From Thalassotalea_H sp040779345 (GTDB lineage Bacteria > Pseudomonadota > Gammaproteobacteria > Enterobacterales > Alteromonadaceae), in the NCBI GenBank assembly GCA_040779345.1, contig JBFONU010000008.1:130682-194681 (forward strand): a DNA stretch of 64,000 nucleotides, written 5' to 3'. The position numbers were made by a program, and so were the translations under genes. Under the pieces are notes generated by a model. The model saw nothing but the letters and a program-made list of their open reading frames with translations, was not told where the DNA came from and ran no database searches. Shown in pieces: positions 17,101 through 25,232 of the stretch. How positions within the stretch are numbered: position 1 is the stretch's first letter; every line of letters starts with the position of its first letter.

Positions 17101-17729
17101 GCTAACTCGACTGCCAAATGCAGATAGTTCTCTTCATTTGCACGGCCTGTTCGTATCAGTTCCAAATAATAGTTATTGGGGAAGTACGTTTGGTAAAAAC
17201 CGACCATTTTTTCAACCAGATCATGGTTACCTTTTACTAACGCAAGACCAACGTCTCCTTCACGGCCACCCGATAATAAAAGAAGTCCTGGGGCGTATTC
17301 GATAAGCCAACTTTTATCGATAACGGCTTTACCTTGGATGTGACCACGTAAATAGGCTTTTGAAATTAATTCGGTAAGATTTTTGTAACCTTCATTATTT
17401 GTCGCGATGACAACTAAACGTGATAATTCATCTTTAAGCTCATCACTTTTCACCCAAAGATCACTGCCGATGATCGGCTTGAGTCCTGCGCCATGAGCTG
17501 CGTGGTAATATTTAACTAAACCACAGAGATTTGTTTGATCGGTTAATGCGATAGCAGGCATTTTAAGATCGGCAGCTTTAGCAATAATAGGCTTAACTTT
17601 ATTTAAACCATCAGACATAGAAAAATCGCTGTGCACGCGCAAGTGAACAAAACGCGGGGCTTGAACGATATCAGATGCTTCTGTTGCTGATTCTTCTGTT
17701 GCTGTTAGTTGACTTTCTGGTTCAGACAT
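14154..17729 (-). CDS. dnaE: DNA polymerase III subunit alpha
   Basis: Replicative polymerase, 1191 residues (E. coli 1160). An acidic, Thr/Ser-rich extension of about 25 residues precedes the PHP domain (VHSDFSMSDG). The C-family polymerase core shows GPGRGSGAGSLV and the catalytic PDFDVDFCMDRR, followed by GKHAGGVVIS, FRPGPLQSGMV and the helix-hairpin-helix and OB-fold regions. No intein or frameshift is seen. It sits 20 bases downstream of rnhB in the lpx-rnhB-dnaE-accA block. Confidence 0.98.
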   Translation of the reverse strand: MSEPESQLTATEESATEASDIVQAPRFVHLRVHSDFSMSDGLNKVKPIIAKAADLKMPAIALTDQTNLCGLVKYYHAAHGAGLKPIIGSDLWVKSDELKDELSRLVVIATNNEGYKNLTELISKAYLRGHIQGKAVIDKSWLIEYAPGLLLLSGGREGDVGLALVKGNHDLVEKMVGFYQTYFPNNYYLELIRTGRANEENYLHLAVELAQQKQLPVVATNEVMFLSPDLFDAHEIRVAIHDGYTLDDKRRPKKYSAEQYLRSEEEMIEQFKDIPEAIENTIEIAKRCNVTVRLGEYVLPDFPTEGLSIEDFLVKVSEEGLQERLEFLFDKDAPDFAEKRKPYDERLKVELDVINNMGFPGYFLIVMEFIQWSKDNNIPVGPGRGSGAGSLVAYAQKITDLDPLEYDLLFERFLNPERVSMPDFDVDFCMDRRDEVIDHTAELYGRDAVSQIITFGTMAAKAVIRDVGRVLGHPYGFVDRISKLVPPDPGMTLAKAFEAEPKLPEAYAQDSDVKDLIDMCRILEGTTRNAGKHAGGVVISPTTITDFAPLYCDDEGKNPVTQFDKNDVEDAGLVKFDFLGLRTLTILQWAVEMADEKLIKAGKERIDIPSIPLDDKKSFAMLLRSETTAVFQLESSGMKSLIDKLKPDCFEDIIALVALFRPGPLQSGMVDNFIERKHGREEVSYPDATWQHIDLKPILEPTYGIILYQEQVMQIAQVLAGYTLGGADMLRRAMGKKKPEEMAKQRAGFEQGAVDRGVDGELAMKIFDLVEKFAGYGFNKSHSAAYALVSYQTLWMKAHYPAPFMAAVMSADMDNTDKIVTLVDECKNMALDLLPPDVNCGQYKFTVNDDNQIVYGIGAVKGVGEGPIEAIIAAREEGGPFVDLFDFCARLDLKKTNKRVLERLIKSGAMDALGPKKMVNGKEAPHRAALFETLPEAIKAAEQHAKAQSLGQDDLFGLINEEPEDTRQAFKDVPMWQEEVWLDGEKETLGLYLTGHPINRYLDEIKKYASARLVGMQPSGKDRTATAVGLVIGVRVLVNKRGRRWALVTLDDKSARMDVRLFPDDYDTFAELLVSDAILVCSGQVSFDDYSGGLTMTGRDIMTIADARENYVTSLDIQVDRNVISETFIEEFTQVLSPYKDGTCPVRVFYQRDEAQAMLELGVQWRVAPADALLHQLKVLLGEDKIALKFK

Positions 17730-17749
17730 TTATTTTTCTTATGGCATTT

Positions 17750-18385
17750 TTAATGACGACTATTAGCGATAACGGCAGCTACGGGTTTAAAACTTTTGCG
17801 ATAGCAGTCTAACACACCATGCTCAATAATCTTCTCTAAATGCGCTTTAGTTGGATAGCCTTTATGCTGAGCAAAACCATATTCAGGATGTTCTTTATCT
17901 AGCTCAATCATTTCATTATCACGAGCGACTTTAGCAATGATTGATGCCGCGCTAATTTCAGCAACACGAGCATCACCTTTAACAACAGGTTGACTCGGAA
18001 TTTGCCCCTGTTCACCATGAAAGCTAGGCGTACGATTACCATCTACTAAGACATGATCAGGCTCAATCGATAAACCGAGCACCGCTCTTTGCATTGCTAA
18101 CATAGTGGCATGCAAAATATTTAGGGTATCAATTTCTTCGGGTGTTGCTCGCGCAATTGACCAAGCTAGCGCCTTTTCTTTAATTTCATGTGATAGCAAC
18201 TGGCGTTTTTTTTCTGATAATTTCTTTGAGTCCATCAGTCCTTCAATAGGATTTTCAGGATCAAGAATAACCGCAGCAGTTACCACATCACCAACAAGTG
18301 GTCCACGGCCCACTTCATCGACACCGGCAATACAATAGGCAATAGGGTATTCAAAAGGAAGGAACTCTGTTTTATCTTTGGCCAT
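17750..18385 (-). CDS. rnhB: Ribonuclease HII
   Basis: Cleaves RNA in RNA-DNA hybrids and starts ribonucleotide excision repair. The 211-residue protein has the type 2 RNase H catalytic motif AGVDEVGRGPLVG (Asp-Glu), DSKKLSEKKR, the downstream VDGNRTP aspartate, and GDARVAEISAASIIAKVARDN. ATG 18385 is 13 bases beyond the lpxB stop, so the two genes are co-transcribed. Confidence 0.97.
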   Translation of the reverse strand: MAKDKTEFLPFEYPIAYCIAGVDEVGRGPLVGDVVTAAVILDPENPIEGLMDSKKLSEKKRQLLSHEIKEKALAWSIARATPEEIDTLNILHATMLAMQRAVLGLSIEPDHVLVDGNRTPSFHGEQGQIPSQPVVKGDARVAEISAASIIAKVARDNEMIELDKEHPEYGFAQHKGYPTKAHLEKIIEHGVLDCYRKSFKPVAAVIANSRH

Positions 18386-18398
18386 ACTTAGTTAGCTC

Positions 18399-19613
18399 TT
18401 AACGGACGTTTCTAGTTATTGGTTGTTCATTAGCTAGCAAAGCGCTAACGGCTTTAGCCGCCTTTTCACTGGCATTTTGCTTTAAGCTTTGGTGAATTAC
18501 AGTAAAGGCTTGATTGAGCGCAGATTGATCGCTGTATAATCTTTCTTTTACTAAAGGCACAATCTTATCGGCAGTAACATCCTGTTGTAATAATTCAGGC
18601 ACTAACGCTTTACCAGCCAATAAATTAGGTAAAGAGAACCATTGTAACTTCACCATAAGTTTGGCAATGATATAAGTGACGAAGTTAAACTTGTAACATA
18701 TGATCATCGGGCGTTTTATTAACGCAGCTTCCAATGTCACCGTACCTGATGCCGTTAATAAGCAGTCGCTAGCCGCCATGACTTGCTGTGTTTTATTAAT
18801 AATAATTTCAATTGGTAATTCTGGTGCAAATTCGGCTTTAAGTGCTGTAAATTGTTTGGCTCTTTTTTCACTGATCATTGGCGCAACAAATATCAAGGTT
18901 TTATCTTGCGCATATAACTGTTGAGCCGTTTGTAAGAAAGGTTCAACTAAGCGTGAGAGTTCGCCACCACGACTACCAGGCATAAGTGCGAGTATTTTTC
19001 CTCTTTGTGGTAAAGACAACTCGTTACGCGCATCGGCTTTATCTGAAACCATTGGAATATCATCGGCCAATGAATGCCCAATAAATGTACATGGAACATG
19101 GTGTTTATCGTAAAATGCCTTTTCAAAAGGGAGCAAAGAAAGCACCATATGGGTGGCTTTTTCAATTTTAAAAATGCGTTTTTGACGCCAAGCCCAAACA
19201 CTAGGGCTCACGTAGTGTACCGTTTTAATGCCCTGCGTTTTTAATGCTAATTCAAGGCGCAAATTAAAATCGGGGGCATCAATACCAATAAAAACATCAG
19301 GACGATTTTGGCTAAAATGTGAGATAAGACTATCTTTGACATGAAAAAGACGTTTCAAACGGCCTAATACTTCAAAAATTCCCATTACTGACAACTCTTC
19401 CATATCAAATAGACTGTCAAAACCAAGCGCTAGCATTTTTGGACCACCAATGCCGATAAATTTGGCTTGAGGAAAACGCTGCTTTAAGGATGTCATCAAC
19501 CCAGCCCCTAAAGTATCTCCTGAGTGTTCACCAACTACAATGGCAAAGACAGGAGAATACTCCGGTAGATATTCAGATTCAGCTGATGTTTTTGGTAAAG
19601 TTTCTGAATTCAT
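18399..19613 (-). CDS. lpxB: Lipid-A-disaccharide synthase
   Basis: GT19 glycosyltransferase at the inner membrane that joins UDP-2,3-diacylglucosamine and lipid X into the lipid A disaccharide. The 404 residues show VGEHSGDTLGAGLM, FIGIGGPKM, IGIDAPDFNLRLE, YVSPSVWAWRQKRI, LALMPGSRGGELSRL and ASGTVTLEAALIKRPM, the full family pattern. The first 20 residues are extra compared with E. coli, and an internal start is possible. Lies 11 bases after lpxA. Confidence 0.97.
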   Translation of the reverse strand: MNSETLPKTSAESEYLPEYSPVFAIVVGEHSGDTLGAGLMTSLKQRFPQAKFIGIGGPKMLALGFDSLFDMEELSVMGIFEVLGRLKRLFHVKDSLISHFSQNRPDVFIGIDAPDFNLRLELALKTQGIKTVHYVSPSVWAWRQKRIFKIEKATHMVLSLLPFEKAFYDKHHVPCTFIGHSLADDIPMVSDKADARNELSLPQRGKILALMPGSRGGELSRLVEPFLQTAQQLYAQDKTLIFVAPMISEKRAKQFTALKAEFAPELPIEIIINKTQQVMAASDCLLTASGTVTLEAALIKRPMIICYKFNFVTYIIAKLMVKLQWFSLPNLLAGKALVPELLQQDVTADKIVPLVKERLYSDQSALNQAFTVIHQSLKQNASEKAAKAVSALLANEQPITRNVR

Positions 19614-19624
19614 TTTTCAGAAAA

Positions 19625-20395
19625 CTAACGGATAATACCGCGGTTAGAAGATTGAATAAAATCAGTAAATATAGCGAGTTCATCACTGCTCTCAATGTTC
19701 TCTTTTATCGCTAACATTGCAGCTTCAACGGTTAAACCTTGACGGTAGACCTGACGATAAGCTTGTTTAATGGCGCGAATAGTCTCAGCAGAAAACCCTC
19801 GACGTTTTAATCCTTCTGAATTTAAGCCAAAAGGTTTTGCTGCATTACCTGATGCCATAACATAAGGCGGGATGTCTTTTAATACTAATGATGTTGCCGC
19901 AACAAAGCTATGTGCACCGATATGACAAAACTGATGAACCCCTGTCATACCACCTAAAATAGCGTAATCACCAACGTGGACATGTCCGGCAATGGAGGCA
20001 TTATTAGCCAGAATACAGTTATTTCCGACCATGCAATCATGCGCGACATGAGTGTAGGCCATAAATAAGTTGTTATTGCCGATTTGAGTAATGCCTTTGT
20101 CTTGAATGGTGCCGCGATGAATCGTACAAGATTCACGAAAAACATTGTTATCGCCGATAATTAACTCGGTCGGTTCTCCATTATATTTAAGATCTTGGCA
20201 ATCTTCACCAATGGAAGCAAATTGAAAAATACGATTACCTTTTCCAATGCGTGTTGGACCATTAATAACAACATTAGCGCTGATATGACAATTATCACCT
20301 ATAACAACATTTTTACTCACATAGGTCCATGGCCCAATAGTGACATTGCTGCCAATTACTGCCCCATCTTCAATGATTGCTTGTTCATGAATCAA
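19625..20395 (-). CDS. lpxA: UDP-N-acetylglucosamine O-acyltransferase
   Basis: First enzyme of lipid A synthesis, transferring a 3-hydroxyacyl chain from ACP to UDP-GlcNAc. The 256 residues are mostly left-handed beta-helix hexapeptide repeats, with the catalytic His in GGMTGVHQFCHIG. The C-terminal helical part contains the conserved GLNSEGLKRRGFS. Lies between fabZ and lpxB in the standard order. Confidence 0.97.
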   Translation of the reverse strand: MIHEQAIIEDGAVIGSNVTIGPWTYVSKNVVIGDNCHISANVVINGPTRIGKGNRIFQFASIGEDCQDLKYNGEPTELIIGDNNVFRESCTIHRGTIQDKGITQIGNNNLFMAYTHVAHDCMVGNNCILANNASIAGHVHVGDYAILGGMTGVHQFCHIGAHSFVAATSLVLKDIPPYVMASGNAAKPFGLNSEGLKRRGFSAETIRAIKQAYRQVYRQGLTVEAAMLAIKENIESSDELAIFTDFIQSSNRGIIR

Positions 20396-20419
20396 CTGAC
20401 TTTGCTCCTACTAAAAATA

Positions 20420-20872
20420 TTACAACTTACGGCGCGCACACATTAGATCAGCAGAGCACACTACTTTTCCGTCCACTTTTGCTTCACCATAGAATTTCCA
20501 CATACCACGTCGTTCTTTAATAAACTCAACATGTAAATGCATAGTGTCACCCGGCACTACAGGTTTTTTAAACTTAGCATTGTCGATGGAAGCAAATAAA
20601 TACATTTCATCTTCTTCTCGACCTTCAGTTGTTTTAAAACCCAAAACCCCAGTTGCTTGTGCTAAAGCTTCTAAAATTAAAACCCCTGGAAAAATAGCTA
20701 GTTCAGGAAAGTGCCCTGTAAATACCGGTTCATTGAAGGTCACATTTTTAATTGCATGTAGCCATTTACCGGCTTCATAATCTAAAACCCGATCAACAAG
20801 TAACATCGGATAACGATGAGGGATTAATGTTTGAATTTCTTGGACGTCAATAACATTATTTTGCGATTCCAA
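20420..20872 (-). CDS. fabZ: 3-hydroxyacyl-[ACP] dehydratase FabZ
   Basis: Dehydrates 3-hydroxyacyl-ACP in fatty acid elongation. The 150-residue hot-dog-fold protein shows LIPHRYPMLLVDRV and the active-site segment GHFPELAIFPGVLILEALAQ with the catalytic His and Glu. Its place between lpxD and lpxA lets it balance the 3-hydroxyacyl-ACP pool shared with lipid A synthesis. Confidence 0.97.
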   Translation of the reverse strand: MESQNNVIDVQEIQTLIPHRYPMLLVDRVLDYEAGKWLHAIKNVTFNEPVFTGHFPELAIFPGVLILEALAQATGVLGFKTTEGREEDEMYLFASIDNAKFKKPVVPGDTMHLHVEFIKERRGMWKFYGEAKVDGKVVCSADLMCARRKL

Positions 20873-20941
20873 ATCACTGTCCTTTTATTAATTATTAGCG
20901 CTATTATTTACAGTAATAGTCACTATTTGCGTTAGTTTTTA

Positions 20942-21973
20942 TTAAACATTAGATTTAAGAGCTGAAACTTCTTTCTCTAATGCCTTTATTTTTTTATTAG
21001 TTGTTTCAAGTTTTCTTATTCTAGCGTTACTTTTTTGCCATTCTTTATTAGGTTGTGCCGGTAAACCTGAAGAATAAACACCACTTTCTGTAATATTTTT
21101 CGTTACCATTGCAAAGCCTGTGAATACACAACCGTCAGTGATATTAATATGGCCATTAACACCAACTAAGCCCGCTAACGTACAATTTTTACCGACCACT
21201 GTACTTCCTGCTATCACACTGCAGGCCGCCATAGCGGTATTCTCACCAATTTCGACATTATGTGCAATCTGGATTTGATTATCTAAAATAACCCCATCTT
21301 TAATAATGGTATCATCTAGCGCACCACGATCAATGGTCGTACTCGCACCAATTTCAACATTATTTCCAATAACAACTGCGCCTAATTGTGGAATTTTAAG
21401 CCATTTCCCCTGATGATTGGCATAACCAAAACCATCTGAGCCAACAACCGTATTAGCTTGTATTAGGCAATTCTCTCCAATAATCACATCATGGTAGATA
21501 GAAACATTTGCCCATAATGACGTATTTTTGCCAATTTTTACATTTTTACCGATAAAGCAACCTGCACCAATTGCAACACTTTCAGCAAGTTCAACGCCAG
21601 CTTCGATTACGGCATTAGCACCAATAGCTACATTAGCTGAAATTTGGGCTGTGCTATCAATAACAGCAGAAGGATGAATGTTTTCAGCTGTTCTAGGGGT
21701 AGTGTCTAATAATTGCGCCAAACGAGCATATCCCAAATAAGGATTTTCCATCACTAAGGCACTTGTTGGACAATCGAGCAAGCAATCCTTGGTGATTATA
21801 ACGGCACTCGCTTTGGTTTCTGCGAGTTGTTGTCGATATTTTGCATTAGATAAAAAAGCAATTTGACCATCTCTCGCTTTCATTAATGTCGCAATACTCT
21901 CAATGATACTATCTTCATTACCATGAACAGTAGCACCAATAATATCAGCAAGTTCTTTTAGTGTGTAACTCAT
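20942..21973 (-). CDS. lpxD: UDP-3-O-acylglucosamine N-acyltransferase
   Basis: Third lipid A enzyme, adding the N-linked 3-hydroxyacyl chain. The 343 residues comprise an N-terminal uridine-binding domain (about 1-100), a hexapeptide beta-helix with VVGSDGFGYA and the catalytic-His region IAHNVEIGENTAMA, and a C-terminal Lys/Glu-rich coiled tail. It is separated from skp by 179 bases that contain a terminator-like hairpin. Confidence 0.97.
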   Translation of the reverse strand: MSYTLKELADIIGATVHGNEDSIIESIATLMKARDGQIAFLSNAKYRQQLAETKASAVIITKDCLLDCPTSALVMENPYLGYARLAQLLDTTPRTAENIHPSAVIDSTAQISANVAIGANAVIEAGVELAESVAIGAGCFIGKNVKIGKNTSLWANVSIYHDVIIGENCLIQANTVVGSDGFGYANHQGKWLKIPQLGAVVIGNNVEIGASTTIDRGALDDTIIKDGVILDNQIQIAHNVEIGENTAMAACSVIAGSTVVGKNCTLAGLVGVNGHINITDGCVFTGFAMVTKNITESGVYSSGLPAQPNKEWQKSNARIRKLETTNKKIKALEKEVSALKSNV

Positions 21974-22042
21974 CTATAGCGTAATTCTTAAATAAGTGGA
22001 GGCGGATAATCAATAACAAGTTTAGGCTATTAATTATTTAAT

Positions 22043-22086
22043 AAAAAGAAAAAGATACGTTACTTAATTAAAATAACGTATCTTTT
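22043..22086 (-). terminator. Intrinsic terminator or attenuator between skp and lpxD
   Basis: On the minus strand a 13-base perfect stem (arms 22050-22062 and 22074-22086, AAAAGATACGTTA/TAACGTATCTTTT) with an 11-base loop is followed by TTTTTCTTTTT. It follows skp and precedes lpxD by about 70 bases, so it may lower lpxD-fabZ-lpxAB expression relative to bamA-skp. Confidence 0.65.
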
Positions 22087-22152
22087 ATCATTTGTGCTTT
22101 TTAGCAATAGAAAGAGTCATCTAAAAGATAAAAAGCTCACTATTATTTTACT

Positions 22153-22671
22153 TTAGTTTAATTTACTTACTTGCTCAACAACTTGTGAGGTAATGTTGCT
22201 GTCAGGTTTAGCAAAAACAACCGCTTTTTGCTCTAGTACTAAGTCAATTTTAGATTTAGCCGCAATACCATCAATTGCTTGACGAACTAAAGCAACAATT
22301 TTATTGGTTTCTTCGTTTTGACGAGCACCAGCTTTTTGTTGTAAGTCTTTACCTTTAACTTGGTAGTCTTGGTAATAAGTTGCAATTTTGGTGTCTAATT
22401 CTTCAATTTCTTTTTTACTCATTAAAGAAGAGTCACGTTGTTTCTTTTCTTGATAATACTTAATATCTTTTTCAAGTTGAGCAAGCTCTGCTTTTGCGTC
22501 TTTAAATTCAGCTTCTAAACTTTGCATAACTGCAGCAGTTTGAGGAAGTTGACTCATTACTTCTTGGAAGTTTACTACAGCAATTTTTTGATCTGCTGCC
22601 ATTGCCGAACTTGTTAATAAAGCACCTGATGCAACTGTTGCTAGCGCAATTGATTTAAATAATTTTTTCAA
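22153..22671 (-). CDS. skp: Periplasmic chaperone Skp (OmpH)
   Basis: Holds unfolded outer-membrane proteins in the periplasm for delivery to the BAM complex. The 172 residues begin with a cleavable signal (KKLFKSIALATVASGALLTSSAMA), followed by KIAVVNFQEVM and a long charged helical region that forms the tentacle-like coiled coils of the trimer. It lies 64 bases downstream of bamA, as in most gammaproteobacteria. Confidence 0.96.
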   Translation of the reverse strand: MKKLFKSIALATVASGALLTSSAMAADQKIAVVNFQEVMSQLPQTAAVMQSLEAEFKDAKAELAQLEKDIKYYQEKKQRDSSLMSKKEIEELDTKIATYYQDYQVKGKDLQQKAGARQNEETNKIVALVRQAIDGIAAKSKIDLVLEQKAVVFAKPDSNITSQVVEQVSKLN

Positions 22672-22735
22672 TTTTTTCTCCTAACTTAAAGATATTCTTT
22701 ACACATTTATAATTATATTGGGATTGATTAAACAA

Positions 22736-25204
22736 TTAAAAGGTTTTACCGATATTAAAGTTAAAGAATTTAGTATCGTCACCTTCTTCATCTTTTAATG
22801 CTTTAGCAAAGCTAAAAATCATTGGTCCCATAGGGGATAACCATTGTAATGATAAGCCAGCTGAGACACGAAAACGCCCTACATCTGAATAATCATCAAT
22901 TTTCTCAAACTCTTTAGGAGCCATGTCTTCGTAATCACTCATTGCAAACTCAGTGTCCCACACATTTCCCGCATCAACAAATAAACTTGTTCTGACACTA
23001 TTACTAAAGCCTTCATCTAAAAATGGCGTTGGAACAATTAATTCAATGCCACCAACAACAATTGCGTTACCGCCAACTGAACGTTGAGAAGAAAAAACAA
23101 CGTCATGATCAGGCCCTAAGCAACAGCCACTTCCACCCAAAGGATCGGGGGTTCCAGGAATTCGGGTTGGGTAACGATAGATAGCACGTGGTCCGACAAT
23201 ATTCGTTTCAAAGCCACGTAAGGTATCTGAGCCACCACCGGCGCGAAAGTTTTCCCAGAACGGTAACACTTGATCATTACCATTGATATCACTGTATCCG
23301 TTACCATAGCCAAGTTTTAAGCTGGTTTTAAAGCTCCAGCCTCTTGCTATAGGGAAGTACCACTTAGTATCTAAGTTCACTTTAAAGTAATTCGTATCTG
23401 AATTAGGTGTCGTCATTTTCACCGAGAGTGACTGTGAAGAGCCTGCAGTAGGGAAAGTACCTCGGTTTAATGTAGTACGAGAAATCGCTGCTGTGACATC
23501 AAAATTTTCAAACTCTAACCCTTCATCAGGATTATCAGGATCTGAGTAAAGTTCATAGAAACTTTGAATTTGTTCATAGGTTTGTAATCGGGTAATTCCA
23601 TTATGTTTATAGCCAAAACCAAAGTTTACACGGACATATTCATTAACAGGAAAACCAAAGTTTACCCCTAATCCATAAGTTTTATTATTATATTCAACAA
23701 GGTTTGCATTACCTGCGTCAAATTCATTGTAAAAAATAGTGCCACCTAATGAAACGGCATCGGTCGTAAAGTAAGGGTCTGTATATGACATGCTCACGCT
23801 GCGAGAATAACTCACCGTATTAACATTAAACGCTAAACGATTACCGGTTCCAAGAAAGTTATTTTGTTGAATACCAGCATTTAAACTCAGTTTTGTTGCT
23901 GAGCCATAACCAACCCCGGCGGTAAATGAACCAGAAGGTTGCTCCTTCACGGTAAATTCAATATCAACTAAGTCATCTTCTTCTGCAAGTTGGGTAGTTT
24001 CAAACTCAACTTCTTCCATATAAGGTAAGCGTTGTAACCAAGCTTTTGAACCTTCAACTAAACTGTTTGATAACCACGCACCTTCCATTTGACGCATTTC
24101 ACGACGTAGCACTTTATCCGCAGTGACATGATGTCCTTTAAAGTTTATGCGATTAACATAAATACGCTTACCTGGGTCTACAGAGATATTTAATTTAACT
24201 GTGTTATCTTCGTCATTTATCTCTGGGATAGTAGTCACTTTAGGATATGCATAACCATAACGTCCTAAAAACTTACTAATCGCTTCTTCGGTATAAGTGA
24301 CTTCAGCGCCATTATAAAGCTTACCAGCTCGAAGAGGGTTAATGGCTCGAATGGTTTGCTCAAAGCCCGCCATATCCCCAATAAAATCAACTTCACTGAC
24401 CGTATACTGCTCACCTTCATTAACGTTCAGCGTGATATAAACCGCTTCTTTATTCGGTGTCATTGATACTTGAGTAGAATCAACTTTATATTTTAAATAA
24501 CCACGATCTAAGTAATAGCTTTCAATGCTTTCCATATCGCCTTGTAGGGTTTGCTTTTGATAGCGATCTTGCGCCATAAAATCCCACCAAGGTGAATCAA
24601 ACGTTAACTCTGTTTTTTCTAACAAGGCTTCATCTGAGAAAATTTCGTTACCAACAATATTAATTTGTTGGATAGCCGCCGCATCACCTTCAGTAAAAAC
24701 AAACTTTAGATTAACGCGATTTCGTGGCAGATGGGTAATTTCAGCTTTAACATCAGCATTGTATTTACCAACACTGTGATAAAAATCTTCTAAACCAACT
24801 TCAAGACCTGAAATCACTGTTTTATCTAGCGTTTCGCCAACACGAATATCTGAACTGTCGAGACTTGAAATAAGCTGTTCTTCTTTCAGATCACTATTAC
24901 CATCAAAGGTTATTTCACTGATGGTTTCACGTTCTCTGACTTTAAATACAACACGTTCACCTTCTCTAAAAACAGCAATATCATTAAAGTGCCCTGATTT
25001 ATACAAGGCCTTAATTGACTGAGAGATACGAAAATCGTTGAGTGTATCACCCACGTTAAACGGAATATGAGTTAACGCAGCACCAAGTGCAACACGTTGT
25101 AACCCTTTTACCTGAATATCTTCAACTTGAAATTCTTCTGCAGCTTGTGCAGTTGTACCTAAAGTACCTAATAGTACCGCTAGGGCAATTTTTTTAATCA
25201 TCAT
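22736..25204 (-). CDS. bamA: Outer membrane protein assembly factor BamA
   Basis: Core of the BAM machine that folds beta-barrel proteins into the outer membrane. The 822 residues have a signal peptide, five POTRA domains (to about residue 430) and a 16-strand Omp85 barrel ending in an aromatic residue (GKTF). The barrel loop-6 motif SDTLRGF is present. Loop 6 also carries two adjacent cysteines (C694, C695 in GGSGCCLGPDHD), where E. coli has two separated cysteines. Two ATGs start the gene (25204, 25201). It lies 28 bases after rseP. Confidence 0.97.
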   Translation of the reverse strand: MMIKKIALAVLLGTLGTTAQAAEEFQVEDIQVKGLQRVALGAALTHIPFNVGDTLNDFRISQSIKALYKSGHFNDIAVFREGERVVFKVRERETISEITFDGNSDLKEEQLISSLDSSDIRVGETLDKTVISGLEVGLEDFYHSVGKYNADVKAEITHLPRNRVNLKFVFTEGDAAAIQQINIVGNEIFSDEALLEKTELTFDSPWWDFMAQDRYQKQTLQGDMESIESYYLDRGYLKYKVDSTQVSMTPNKEAVYITLNVNEGEQYTVSEVDFIGDMAGFEQTIRAINPLRAGKLYNGAEVTYTEEAISKFLGRYGYAYPKVTTIPEINDEDNTVKLNISVDPGKRIYVNRINFKGHHVTADKVLRREMRQMEGAWLSNSLVEGSKAWLQRLPYMEEVEFETTQLAEEDDLVDIEFTVKEQPSGSFTAGVGYGSATKLSLNAGIQQNNFLGTGNRLAFNVNTVSYSRSVSMSYTDPYFTTDAVSLGGTIFYNEFDAGNANLVEYNNKTYGLGVNFGFPVNEYVRVNFGFGYKHNGITRLQTYEQIQSFYELYSDPDNPDEGLEFENFDVTAAISRTTLNRGTFPTAGSSQSLSVKMTTPNSDTNYFKVNLDTKWYFPIARGWSFKTSLKLGYGNGYSDINGNDQVLPFWENFRAGGGSDTLRGFETNIVGPRAIYRYPTRIPGTPDPLGGSGCCLGPDHDVVFSSQRSVGGNAIVVGGIELIVPTPFLDEGFSNSVRTSLFVDAGNVWDTEFAMSDYEDMAPKEFEKIDDYSDVGRFRVSAGLSLQWLSPMGPMIFSFAKALKDEEGDDTKFFNFNIGKTF

Positions 25205-25232
25205 AAAATATAAACTTAACTACTTTTTTTAT

